From positions 29,170-53,549 of the forward strand of contig MLAK01000859.1 in assembly GCA_001839685.1 (NCBI GenBank): 24,380 bases of DNA, given 5' to 3'. This document shows positions 9,323 to 17,468 of this stretch, piece after piece. How positions within the stretch are numbered: position 1 is the first letter of the stretch; each line of letters starts with the position of its first letter. A program made the position numbers and the translations under genes. The notes beneath the pieces were generated by a model. That model saw only the letters and a program-made list of their open reading frames with translations. It had not been told where the DNA came from and made no database searches. The stretch comes from Tritrichomonas foetus (taxonomy: Eukaryota > Parabasalia > Tritrichomonadida > Tritrichomonadidae).

Positions 9323-9801
9323 TATATTAAACGATCAAATTCGATTCAATTTTTAATTATAACTTTTTGAGTAATTAAACAGTCGAAATTGAATATGACA
9401 ATGGCCAAATTATAATATAAAATTTGAAAGTTCATCAATCAAATATTCGCACAAATGTTCATTGAATGATGGAGGAGCAAAGATAAATGTTTTCAATTCG
9501 GTGTATATATATCAATGATTTTTTAATACCATTGCTACATTGTTGTTGGTGATAGATATTATAATCTAAATCAGAATGATATTCAGATTTTCATGATATG
9601 TTTCTTATCTCTGTAAGATCATTACTCGCATTTATATCTATTTGAAGAGTCTCTTCAAATAAATAAATAATATAAACTAAATAATATAAAAAAGTGTATT
9701 TATCAATCTTTTGCCAGCATGTTGAAAATATAGGTTTCATTCAGAAAAAATAAGATGATAAAAAGAAAAGGAAAACATATAAACAATTTACTAACAAATA
9801 A
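9323..9801. other. Intergenic spacer with 23-bp dyad
   Basis: This is the upstream region of the TRAPPC10-like gene and the 3' region of the meckelin gene, both on the minus strand. It contains the perfect 23-bp dyad at 9639-9661. About 75 bp upstream of the TRAPPC10-like start (9392-9406) lie ATGACAA and ATGGCCA, each one change away from the ATGACCA element seen upstream of two other genes. No reading frame of note is present. Confidence 0.45.
9639..9661. repeat. Perfect dyad: 11-bp arms around a single T
   Basis: TATTTGAAGAG, one T, then CTCTTCAAATA: the arms are exact reverse complements. The core is not a simple repeat and carries four G/C positions per arm, so it is less likely to be chance than the AT-only palindromes here. 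It lies about 140 bp beyond the meckelin stop and about 320 bp before the TRAPPC10-like start. It could be a dimeric protein binding site or a hairpin in the meckelin 3' UTR. Confidence 0.75.
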
Positions 9802-12375
9802 TTATCTAATAAAGAATCTTGGATCAAGTATTCCTTTTCTAGAGAGACTCCTTCTTGTTCTTAATTTAAAGATGTAATATATTATCCAGTCAACAATAAA
9901 AACTGCAAAGGCACCAATTTCTGGTGAATAAGTAGTTACATCAATTGCACAAAACAATACTAAATAGAATATCATTAAAACGCCTTGTATTCCATACATC
10001 ATAGAATATTTATATTGTTCATCAGGTGCAGCTGTAAAAATGGAATTGTCGGAAATATCAGGTCCCATATCAATCATTTGGACTCTTGACCACTTTTGTA
10101 CCAAATACTTGTGGAGGCAATTTCTTTCAATAAATTCTCTCAGGAATGAATTAATTGATTTGTACGATTCATATGGAGCTAGATGATCATTTCGACTAAA
10201 ACCAATTTTAAGAGAATAATATTTTTCTCTCAGTAAATGATAGAATTCAGTGGATAAATAAATTTCAAAAACTTTTGCTTGATCAATTTCATCTTTTGTG
10301 TCATCTTCCATATCTAGATTCTCATTTAATGTTTCTATATCTACATCAGCATTAGAAATATTGTTCTTTTTGCCATGCAAATAATATCCATGATTATTGG
10401 TAATTAACAAGAAACATGATATTTTCGAGACTCTCAAAACTTCTAGAAAATTATGAAAAGGACTTCCATATATTTTCCAATATATAAAATTAACGAAAAC
10501 ATATTGAACTAAAAATAATAAGAGCCAAATGAATGAAATATAGGCAAATCTTAAAATTTTGTAGGTAATTTTCATATCTATCAATTCTGACGATGGAATT
10601 GGTGTAGCAATGAGTATGGTGTTAAATCCCTTCAATATCATCAGCACAGTCACTAAGGTAAAAGTAATACTATAAACTCTTACAGTTGATATTTTACTCC
10701 ATTCATTACCAATTAAGATTCTTCTCCAAGCTGAAATAGAAATCTTCTTCTTTCTTGGGTTTTCCCAATCAATGAAAAAGAAATTAAGACTGGATTGTAG
10801 AAAAACTTTCAAAAATACACCAACAATCAACAAGCCAAATGATACCCATATTATTGGGAAAAAGATAAAAAATTCTTCTTCTGGTGGTAAACACATTATT
10901 ATTTTCTTTGTCCATTTGTAGAACCATAATATAAAGAGTCCAAAAGCAAGACACATTCCAAATAGTAGTATTCCCAATGAAATGAAAAATTCAGATGCAA
11001 CTGCTAATATGTTGTGTATATTATTACCACCATAATTATATTGTTTCAAATAAACAAAAGAATGAATAATCCAATATGCAACAACTAAAAGTAAAAATAT
11101 GATAAATACGTATAAAACAGCATCCCAAAACTGTTCCATCTCCATTGTGTAATTTACATTAAAAGAAAATTTTGGTAAAAAGTTGCTCGTGTTGGCAACT
11201 TGAATATATTCTAGCATGATATATGGGGTTTGAATACTGGATTTATCTGAAGTTCGAATTGTAAAGACAATATTAATATTTGATAATATTTGATAAATAT
11301 TTGGACTACGCTCGAATCTTGTATAGTTATCTTTCATGAAAAATCTCCTAAATAGTTTATATTGAGTGTCATCATTTTGCCGATTAACATCAATGTTAGA
11401 TTGATCTCTATAATTAGATAACAAAATTGGAATTGGTCTTAGAACAGGATGACTTGTTCCAAATAAGGGTTCTGTTGAATTATAATTTTCCTGGAAAAAT
11501 ATGTCAAAGAAATCTGTCGTATCATAAGCAAAAGAGAAGTTGAAATTACACTCTGAAAAAAAATTCCATCCAAATTGTCTCCATATTTGCTTTCGATTCT
11601 TTTTTATACTACATTTTTGAAGATCTGCTTTCAATTCTCTAAATCCTTTAAAGTGTCCATCATAGGAATATTGAGCAAGTTGAAATGATATAATTTCGCT
11701 ATTTTGAAAGTTTGATTTCACATAATTTTCTCTCATAACATTTCTTAATGTATCAGTATAGTTTAAAAAAGGTTGATTTGTTGGCCAATCATAATATCCA
11801 TTCATGTTCCCTCTTCTTTCAGGAAAGATGATGTTTAAAGCGCGACAGGCTTCAAAATCTGCATTATACATTGAGACAGAACACATGTTAGCTAAAAAGT
11901 TACATGCTGTTTGATTATTTTTATTGAAATTGCAAATTAAAGCATTTTCATAAATTGGCTGTTCAATCAATTCGTGATTTGGTGTATCTGACATAAATTG
12001 CTTTTCACTATCAGGTCCACTAATTATATCAAAATATTTCATTGTTGTTGTTTGACGAAATGTATTTGAAAAGTCGAGATAAATACTGTCATTCACGCAT
12101 AAGTGAAGCTCTTCAATAGCTCTGTAACCAGTTTCATTGCATGATGACTGGCATGTTTGATTGGTAGCGTTTAAATATAAATCACCGCATGAACACTGCC
12201 ATCCATCACGAATCAAATTTTGTGGACACATCCTTACATATTCGTATGACCAACTGTTGTAATAGGAATTACCGGTTAATATTTGTGGATCGAAATGTAA
12301 CAGCGGTACCTCATCTGCAGCACGACTGACAAAAATAAAAACAAAAAGCATATGAAAATTTGTTTGCAAAATCAT
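9802..12375 (-). CDS. TMEM67: Meckelin (TMEM67/MKS3), ciliary transition-zone membrane protein
   Basis: Membrane component of the MKS complex, which gates membrane-protein entry at the base of the flagellum. The 857-residue protein (human about 995) begins with a probable signal peptide (1-20), then a Cys-rich extracellular part with CPQNL, WQCSCG, TCQSSC and HLCV (50-93) and several N-glycosylation sequons. Hydrophobic segments lie at about 418-440, 456-486, 502-525, 563-590, 606-634, 795-812 and 818-837. Family hallmarks are clear: FFFIDWENPRKK (532-543) followed by AWR and NEW; LLITNNHGYYLHGKK (656-670) with NADVDIETLNENL; YKSINSFLREFIERN (738-752); and the terminal LDPRFFI, matching VDQRFLI of animal meckelin. 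The start is the first Met and precedes the signal peptide directly. The next gene upstream starts 1.4 kb away, and the spacer before the ATG holds an inverted TGGTCAT/ATGACCA pair. Confidence 0.94.
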   Translation of the reverse strand: MILQTNFHMLFVFIFVSRAADEVPLLHFDPQILTGNSYYNSWSYEYVRMCPQNLIRDGWQCSCGDLYLNATNQTCQSSCNETGYRAIEELHLCVNDSIYLDFSNTFRQTTTMKYFDIISGPDSEKQFMSDTPNHELIEQPIYENALICNFNKNNQTACNFLANMCSVSMYNADFEACRALNIIFPERRGNMNGYYDWPTNQPFLNYTDTLRNVMRENYVKSNFQNSEIISFQLAQYSYDGHFKGFRELKADLQKCSIKKNRKQIWRQFGWNFFSECNFNFSFAYDTTDFFDIFFQENYNSTEPLFGTSHPVLRPIPILLSNYRDQSNIDVNRQNDDTQYKLFRRFFMKDNYTRFERSPNIYQILSNINIVFTIRTSDKSSIQTPYIMLEYIQVANTSNFLPKFSFNVNYTMEMEQFWDAVLYVFIIFLLLVVAYWIIHSFVYLKQYNYGGNNIHNILAVASEFFISLGILLFGMCLAFGLFILWFYKWTKKIIMCLPPEEEFFIFFPIIWVSFGLLIVGVFLKVFLQSSLNFFFIDWENPRKKKISISAWRRILIGNEWSKISTVRVYSITFTLVTVLMILKGFNTILIATPIPSSELIDMKITYKILRFAYISFIWLLLFLVQYVFVNFIYWKIYGSPFHNFLEVLRVSKISCFLLITNNHGYYLHGKKNNISNADVDIETLNENLDMEDDTKDEIDQAKVFEIYLSTEFYHLLREKYYSLKIGFSRNDHLAPYESYKSINSFLREFIERNCLHKYLVQKWSRVQMIDMGPDISDNSIFTAAPDEQYKYSMMYGIQGVLMIFYLVLFCAIDVTTYSPEIGAFAVFIVDWIIYYIFKLRTRRSLSRKGILDPRFFIR

Positions 12376-12414
12376 TTTTAAACGTACATAATTTCCAGTT
12401 TTTCAGCGTATAAA

Positions 12415-12439
12415 TGGTCATAACTTCATATCATGACCA
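12415..12439. promoter_or_regulatory. Inverted TGGTCAT/ATGACCA pair upstream of meckelin gene
   Basis: TGGTCAT at 12415-12421 and ATGACCA at 12433-12439 form 7-bp arms around an 11-nt centre, 40-64 bp upstream of the meckelin ATG. The same pair of heptamers, more widely spaced, occurs upstream of the 1580-residue gene (22526-22582). The position suggests a promoter-proximal protein binding site. The function is inferred. Confidence 0.4.
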
Positions 12440-12635
12440 AATAATCACTTAAAAACCTGTATAATAATTTCGATAAATCGGAAAATTTCTCATGTTATCA
12501 TCTTTTTTATCGTATCCATATTCAGCCGATCTAATGAAGGAATAGAGAGAGTAGCATTACTTACTTTGTCGCATTATAGAACCAACCAATTTGCAGTCGA
12601 TTATTCGAAATATTTTATATCCAATGCTTATTAAT

Positions 12636-13841
12636 TCAACCATTTGGTATTATACTATCTAGCATTTTCATTACTGGTGCTATTCCTATTGGTTTTGTAA
12701 TCGGATGCTTTCTTTTCTTAACTGTTGCAGCAATATAAGATCCATGCAATGCCCTACTTGTCCCCTGGTTCCGGCCTTGAATGGGCACATTTCCTTTCTG
12801 TAAGAAAGGCATTTTCAGTGACATCGATAACGTTCTCACTGGCATTTGACAAAACTGCTGCTTTATTCCAATCAATTTATAAGAAATTGATTTACTTTCA
12901 TCGATATCTAAGGCATCTAAACAAAATATTGTCAAGTTATCATCACTTTCAATTTTCAAAACACCACACTTGTTTCGTGAGCCAATACCGTAGTTACTAC
13001 ATGAGAAAACAGTATATCCATTTTCTTTGGAAAACATTTCAACACCATCAGAAACACATTGATGTGCTCGAATTAATCTTTTCATTTTATTTCTTTCTAA
13101 AAAGTCTTTCAATGCCATAAAGCCGAACACTTTTCCTTTTCCTCGTGAAGATGGAATATAAAGTACATTTCTGGGTGTTGGATCTGACCACATACTGTCG
13201 CATATGATGTTATCTGAAAAATCTACAATTGGTCTTTGAATCGATTCAAGTTTTGAGATAAATTTGAATCTATCTGATATTCCACCATGAACACAAAAAG
13301 TGTCACCACCAATAATTGCACCTAATGGAAGCCAATTGAAAACATCATTGAATCGATTCCATATTTCCTCGTTTCGATAGTAGCCAACGATCTGGTCTCG
13401 AAATCCATAAGATTCATTTATTGAGCTAAATTCATGATTGCCCCGAATGAGAAAAATATTTTGGGGATATTCAATAAGCAAGGCAAAAAGCAAGGTGATC
13501 ACTTCAATTGAAAAAGTCCCTCTATCTACATAATCTCCTAAAAAGAGAATTTTGTTTTCTTCTGGTTTTACGCATTCTTTGAATATTCTGATTAAATCGT
13601 TTAAGTTGCCATGTAAGTCACCAACAATGTAGATATTTCGTTCGAGGGAAAGGATTGGTGGCATATCTTTGATGATTTCATTAGCTCGTTTAAGTAAATT
13701 GAGAAGTTGATTTGTTGTAAGTTTTGGAATTGGATATTCGAACCCAACTTCTTGCGGACTGATATGATCACTCAAGTAGAACTTTTGATATTCACGAACA
13801 ACATCTTTGTAAATGTCAATATTTTCTTCAGCTTGCGCCAT
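12636..13841 (-). CDS. PPP-family serine/threonine phosphatase, divergent PP1/PP2A-like
   Basis: A metal-dependent protein phosphatase of 401 residues: a catalytic core of about 290 plus an approximately 100-residue C-terminal extension. The PPP signatures are GDLHG (74-78), GDYVDRG (102-108), RGNHE (133-137), CVHGG (183-187) and RAHQ (258-261). All six expected metal ligands are present (D75, H77, D103, N135, H185, H260), as are the acid D106, H136 and phosphate-binding arginines R107 and R233, so the enzyme should be active. It departs from PP1/PP2A at the usually near-invariant SAPNY loop, which reads SCSNY (280-284), and has WSDP embedded in DSMWSDPTPR. The tail is basic and low in acidic residues (KKRKHP near 377-382). 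It belongs with the many parabasalid PPP paralogues; the exact subfamily cannot be assigned. Stop TGA. Confidence 0.9.
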   Translation of the reverse strand: MAQAEENIDIYKDVVREYQKFYLSDHISPQEVGFEYPIPKLTTNQLLNLLKRANEIIKDMPPILSLERNIYIVGDLHGNLNDLIRIFKECVKPEENKILFLGDYVDRGTFSIEVITLLFALLIEYPQNIFLIRGNHEFSSINESYGFRDQIVGYYRNEEIWNRFNDVFNWLPLGAIIGGDTFCVHGGISDRFKFISKLESIQRPIVDFSDNIICDSMWSDPTPRNVLYIPSSRGKGKVFGFMALKDFLERNKMKRLIRAHQCVSDGVEMFSKENGYTVFSCSNYGIGSRNKCGVLKIESDDNLTIFCLDALDIDESKSISYKLIGIKQQFCQMPVRTLSMSLKMPFLQKGNVPIQGRNQGTSRALHGSYIAATVKKRKHPITKPIGIAPVMKMLDSIIPNG

Positions 13842-14312
13842 GAGTCTTTTTCAGATTGATAAAAGAGCTCTGTGAAATGAAATTTTTTATGTACCATTGA
13901 AAACGAACAAATATTTGAGTGTGTCAGTAAAAATTTGTATCATAATGTGTCAGAATTCTCGGAAATTATAATCAAAAATATTTCGATTTCAGAGGAAAAT
14001 GAAATAACTGAACAATTTTTTTATTCTACGAGAATGATTTGCGATAATATGTTCATGTGAAAAAGTTCTTGTGTTATCAAATAATTCAGAAAACGCACAA
14101 ACCGATCAGGAAACATTTTTTCATGAATAAAGCTCAAAGAGCATAAATTACTCGTAATCGCATGTTTCTGGGAATTTCCATTAAAATACCATTTCATCTC
14201 ATAATTTGGAAGGAACACAAAAAAAGGACTAACCTTTAGGTGATACTTTTTCTATATTAAAATGGTCAATAACTTTTTACCCAGAAAAACAACATACACA
14301 CACGCATAAACC

Positions 14313-14344
<32 letters not shown>

Positions 14345-14422
14345 TGGATGAATTCAATTTCATTAAAATTCGCTTACAGTTTTTTAGTATAACAATATTC
14401 GTTCATTCGATAAAATATTAAG
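13842..14422. other. Intergenic spacer with AAT microsatellite
   Basis: This 581-bp spacer lies between the PPP phosphatase start and the 3' end of the next minus-strand gene. TCACA and TCATT (minus strand, 13871-13880) could serve as initiator sequences 30-40 nt upstream of the phosphatase ATG. GTGTCAG occurs twice around 13919-13943. An (AAT)n microsatellite lies at about 14313-14338, just after a short CA run. A 65-codon minus-strand open frame at 14021-14218 has no recognisable features and is probably chance. Confidence 0.4.
14313..14338. repeat. AAT trinucleotide microsatellite
   Basis: About eight to nine tandem AAT units, preceded by CACACACAC near 14296-14303. It lies in the 3' flank of the 359-residue gene and is probably length-variable between strains. 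Confidence 0.85.
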
Positions 14423-15502
14423 TTAATAGTAATTGTCTATTGGAGAGTTGGGATGAATAATTTTATTACCTCGATGATCAACAAATTGAGACAGTTGCTC
14501 TCTCGCAGCACCTTTGAATGATGCAGGTAATCTTAGATTAGATATTTGTCTCCATATTCTTAAGATTCTATCAATAACTTTGTCGTCTTGAATAATAAAA
14601 TTATTAGGATTTTTTGATCTGAGTGCTTGAATGACAACCCCATCATAGTATCGATCTCCTGATTTACCATCTTTACCCCAGTAATTCTCAATCGATGGCT
14701 TGATGACCAAATTGTCGTTTGAATTCAACTGCCGCATGATTTGCTCCTGCACACGATCACTAAACATTCTTCCTTTTGTATGAGTGAGTATTTCATTTGC
14801 TACTTCAATTGAAAGGACATGACATGCATGAGTACCTTCTAAATTGCTTCCATGAAGTGACTGCCCAATCTTTCTGAATTTTGGATTGAATTTTTTGGTT
14901 TGATGTGAAGTAGGAGACACAGGAGCACTTTTTGTTTTCAGACTACTTTTCATTTTTTGATTAGATTTTTTATGGCGAGATTCATCAACGTCAAATTTTG
15001 GTTTTGAGATTTCAGGAGAACCAGCAAAATGATCGTCAGAAAAGTCACTATTAAGGTGACATTCAATATTATTTCTACTTTTCCTTGAATTTAAATCAGC
15101 TTGAGTCAGTATTTGAAGTGGAATTCTTTTGCGACTACGTGATTCAGATAATTTCCCTGATGATGGATCAGAAGAATGATTTATTGGATTACTTTTCTTG
15201 GTAGTCCTACTTTTTTGTGGAATATCGATATCATCAGGCTGGAATATACTTGAAAAATATGGTGAATCGTTTTGTTGATAACCAGTAGAACATTTATCAT
15301 GTTTAACACAAACATCATCCATAAAAACAGGAGACATGATCACTTCATGAGTTTTTCCAATATCATGAGTTTCATTTTTTTTGGGTTTTGGCATCTTTTT
15401 TTTGGTGTTAAAATGGTCATCAAGATAGAGAGATTCTTGATATTTCATTTGCTGATTCATGAAAATTGGGTCACTTTGAATTAAATGGCATACAAATGTC
15501 AT
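14423..15502 (-). CDS. Unrecognised basic protein with disordered N-terminus
   Basis: I do not recognise this 359-residue protein. Residues 1-220 look disordered and rich in Ser, Lys, Asp and Asn, with basic clusters KKKMPKPKK (34-42) and RSRKR (122-126) that could act as nuclear localisation signals. Residues 225-345 look folded and mostly helical, with VLSIEVANEILTHTKGRMFSD (229-249, shown as HVLSIEVANEI then LTHTKGRMFSD), NYWGKDGKSGDRYYDG (273-288) and IDRILRIWRQISNLRLPASF (310-329). The aromatic/Gly segment and the IWRQI helix are the best search seeds. No transmembrane segment or enzyme motif is visible. The first ATG is favoured because tandem TCATA initiator-like sequences lie 4-11 nt upstream; an internal Met at 15 is an alternative. 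It could be a chromatin or RNA-associated protein, but that is only a guess from charge. Confidence 0.75.
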   Translation of the reverse strand: MTFVCHLIQSDPIFMNQQMKYQESLYLDDHFNTKKKMPKPKKNETHDIGKTHEVIMSPVFMDDVCVKHDKCSTGYQQNDSPYFSSIFQPDDIDIPQKSRTTKKSNPINHSSDPSSGKLSESRSRKRIPLQILTQADLNSRKSRNNIECHLNSDFSDDHFAGSPEISKPKFDVDESRHKKSNQKMKSSLKTKSAPVSPTSHQTKKFNPKFRKIGQSLHGSNLEGTHACHVLSIEVANEILTHTKGRMFSDRVQEQIMRQLNSNDNLVIKPSIENYWGKDGKSGDRYYDGVVIQALRSKNPNNFIIQDDKVIDRILRIWRQISNLRLPASFKGAAREQLSQFVDHRGNKIIHPNSPIDNYY

Positions 15503-15503
15503 T

Positions 15504-15513
15504 TATGATATGA
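15504..15513 (-). promoter_or_regulatory. Tandem TCATA initiator-like motif
   Basis: Read on the minus strand, TCATATCATA ends 1 nt before the ATG of the 359-residue gene. Trichomonad initiators follow TCAYW, with transcription starting at the A and very short leaders. Here the A would lie 4 or 9 nt upstream of the ATG, which fits that rule. The motif is frequent in A+T-rich DNA, so this is only suggestive. Confidence 0.35.
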
Positions 15514-15526
15514 TGTCAATTTTAGA

Positions 15527-15633
15527 TTTTTTTTTTTTTTTTTTATGTTTTTAATATATACACTTATCGATGATTTATGCCAGGTGTAGACACTTGGAGA
15601 AATGATTCTATCTTGTATATTTTTTTTTTTTTT
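15527..15633. repeat. Two long poly-T tracts
   Basis: A T18 run at 15527-15544 lies just upstream of the 359-residue gene. A T14 run at 15620-15633 is followed by a TTCCTTTTC pyrimidine stretch. On the minus strand these are dA tracts in the putative promoter. They may exclude nucleosomes, or may simply be slippage-prone sequence. Confidence 0.8.
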
Positions 15634-16133
15634 CCTTTTCTTTTTTGAGAGAAAAACCATAAAGGTGACTATCATGATTTTTGATTCAAGTCAAACAAAA
15701 ATAATGCTTTTTCAAAAATGTCATAAAAGGTTAAATATTTAACCAATGCCACAAAATTTATCACATTTTTTTCTATATATTCAAAATTGTGTGTTCGTAA
15801 AATAGATCTAAGTCAAAGAAAACCCGGAAATGATAGAGTTTCTTCGTCAAGTGAAATCATGATTGGAAAAAACTGTCGAAATGTTCGATGTATCGTTATT
15901 TTGGAAATACTTCAATAACAAGATTTTATTGAGTTAATATAGGGTTTAATGATAGTGGTGTTATATCATCATTCTCTTATACTAAGGTACATCGTACGAT
16001 ATTTTCCATTTCTGTCACAAAGAGTTTCGTATTGTCTAAATAAAAGAAAAGAAACAACAAATAATCATAGACAACATTGATCAAAGATAAGCAAAAAAAA
16101 TCAGAGCTAAATTAATAATCCACACGACATTTT
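15634..16133. other. Intergenic spacer
   Basis: A+T-rich DNA between the putative promoter of the 359-residue gene and the 3' end of the pseudokinase gene. No reading frame, RNA gene or strong repeat is visible. The pseudokinase stop reads TAAAAAA on the minus strand, so a TAAA polyadenylation-type signal overlaps the stop. Confidence 0.4.
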
Positions 16134-17468
16134 TTAGGGATGAAAATCGATCAAGTCTTGGCTCGATTCTGCCTGCCTCCGTTTCGCGCGCTCTTTGATT
16201 TTCTGCCTCATCAGGTGCCTCTGCTGCTTCTGTTTTTCGAGTAGTTCCCGTTTTTCTGCGAGCTGCGTCTTCAACAATTCGATGAAATCAGGAGAGTTCT
16301 TTAAATTTGTGACTTTTTGATCCAACTCCAAAACAGCCGCCAAATCGTCACTGATTTCTTTTGTACTGTGTCTGGCACTGAGTCCCTCCGATCTTGCGCT
16401 TGAATCGCCATCTGGAAGGAGTTCTGCAATAAGGGAATGTTCAAGCAATTGAATAGTTGAAGGTCTTTGCTCAAAAGGTAAAAGGCAAGTTACTACAAAA
16501 TCTGCCACAATTGTATCAGAAATTTCTGAAAAGGCCTGTGGCATGATGTGATCGATAATTGCTGCTCTTTGGGCAGCCGCTGTTGGGTATTCTGAATAAG
16601 GTTGTTGCCCAGTTGCCATTTCAATTACGGCTAAGCCGAGTGCCCAGACGTCATTTTTTGGATCGATTACCCCTTGCTGGGCTTCTGGAGCAGAAAGAGT
16701 TGTGCAGGGGTCTTCAAAATAGTCATTTATGTTTAAAAGGCCAAGTTTCACAAACCCCTCTGATGAGTCGATAAAAATATTATCACACACAACATCATTA
16801 TGAATTAATGGTGGAACTAAACTGTGGAGATGCTCAAGTCCTTCCAAAATATGAATACACCAATTTCCAATAACTGTTCGTGATGGATTATGCAAAACCT
16901 CATTCACGTAATTTCTAATGCTTTGATTTGAAAACAATTCTGTAATTAAAACAAGAAATTTTCGAGATCTGTCAAGCCACGCATGATGCAAATTTATGAT
17001 ATGCGGCTCATTTATATGACCCAATATTTTCACATCTGTGCAAAACTTTTGAATCTGCGCAGGAGTGGCACTAGTGAGAAATATTTCATGCCACAAAACT
17101 TCCGTTCCTTCCTCTTGGTCGAGGGCTCGATATACAATACTATATAAATTTTCTTTCATCTTTTCGCAGCGAAGAAATCGTTTGGAAGGATCGAGGACAC
17201 GTTCCCCAGTCTGGCGTTGCTGTATTGGCGTGTTTGCGGGATTGATAAGAAGAGCTTCATTCCAAAGATCTTCCATCGACTGTGGTTTTCGTTGAGAACC
17301 AATAGCAGATGATGTATGTGAATAGTTCAAGTCTCGAGAATTGATCTGTGAATTAAAAGAGTCATTCATGAATTTTGGAGAACGTTTAATATGCTGATGA
17401 TAAATAGTGAAAAAGTTGACAAAGTTATTCAAATCTATAGCAGTTAACAAATATAGATGATAACTCAT
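16134..17468 (-). CDS. NRBP/WNK-like pseudokinase
   Basis: A 444-residue protein with a kinase fold at about 100-350, closest to WNK kinases and nuclear receptor-binding proteins (NRBP). YRALDQEEGTEVLWHEI (113-129) aligns with the WNK/NRBP segment in which the usual beta-3 lysine is absent. LIHNDVVCDNIFID (221-234) matches WNK IIHRDLKCDNIFI. SAPEAQQG (259-266), NDVWALGLAVIEMATG (272-287) and R335 retain the APE, subdomain IX and XI signatures. Catalytic features are lost: H127 sits at the beta-3 site, S110 where WNK uses its beta-2 lysine, HRD reads HND, and DFG reads LLN (244-246). It is therefore predicted catalytically inactive, acting as an adaptor. The C-terminus (375-435) is a charged coiled coil, KRELLEKQKQQRHLMRQKIKE. 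Residues 1-33 are hydrophobic and atypical; M34 (start at 17369) is an alternative start. The C-terminal coding part is visibly richer in G+C than its neighbours. Confidence 0.82.
   Translation of the reverse strand: MSYHLYLLTAIDLNNFVNFFTIYHQHIKRSPKFMNDSFNSQINSRDLNYSHTSSAIGSQRKPQSMEDLWNEALLINPANTPIQQRQTGERVLDPSKRFLRCEKMKENLYSIVYRALDQEEGTEVLWHEIFLTSATPAQIQKFCTDVKILGHINEPHIINLHHAWLDRSRKFLVLITELFSNQSIRNYVNEVLHNPSRTVIGNWCIHILEGLEHLHSLVPPLIHNDVVCDNIFIDSSEGFVKLGLLNINDYFEDPCTTLSAPEAQQGVIDPKNDVWALGLAVIEMATGQQPYSEYPTAAAQRAAIIDHIMPQAFSEISDTIVADFVVTCLLPFEQRPSTIQLLEHSLIAELLPDGDSSARSEGLSARHSTKEISDDLAAVLELDQKVTNLKNSPDFIELLKTQLAEKRELLEKQKQQRHLMRQKIKERAKRRQAESSQDLIDFHP

Noticed and set aside
12725..13120. 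131-codon + strand frame
   Set aside because: It is antisense to the phosphatase gene and carries no motif of its own.
14021..14218. 65-codon minus-strand open frame
   Set aside because: No motif, no clear initiator and A+T-typical composition; probably chance.
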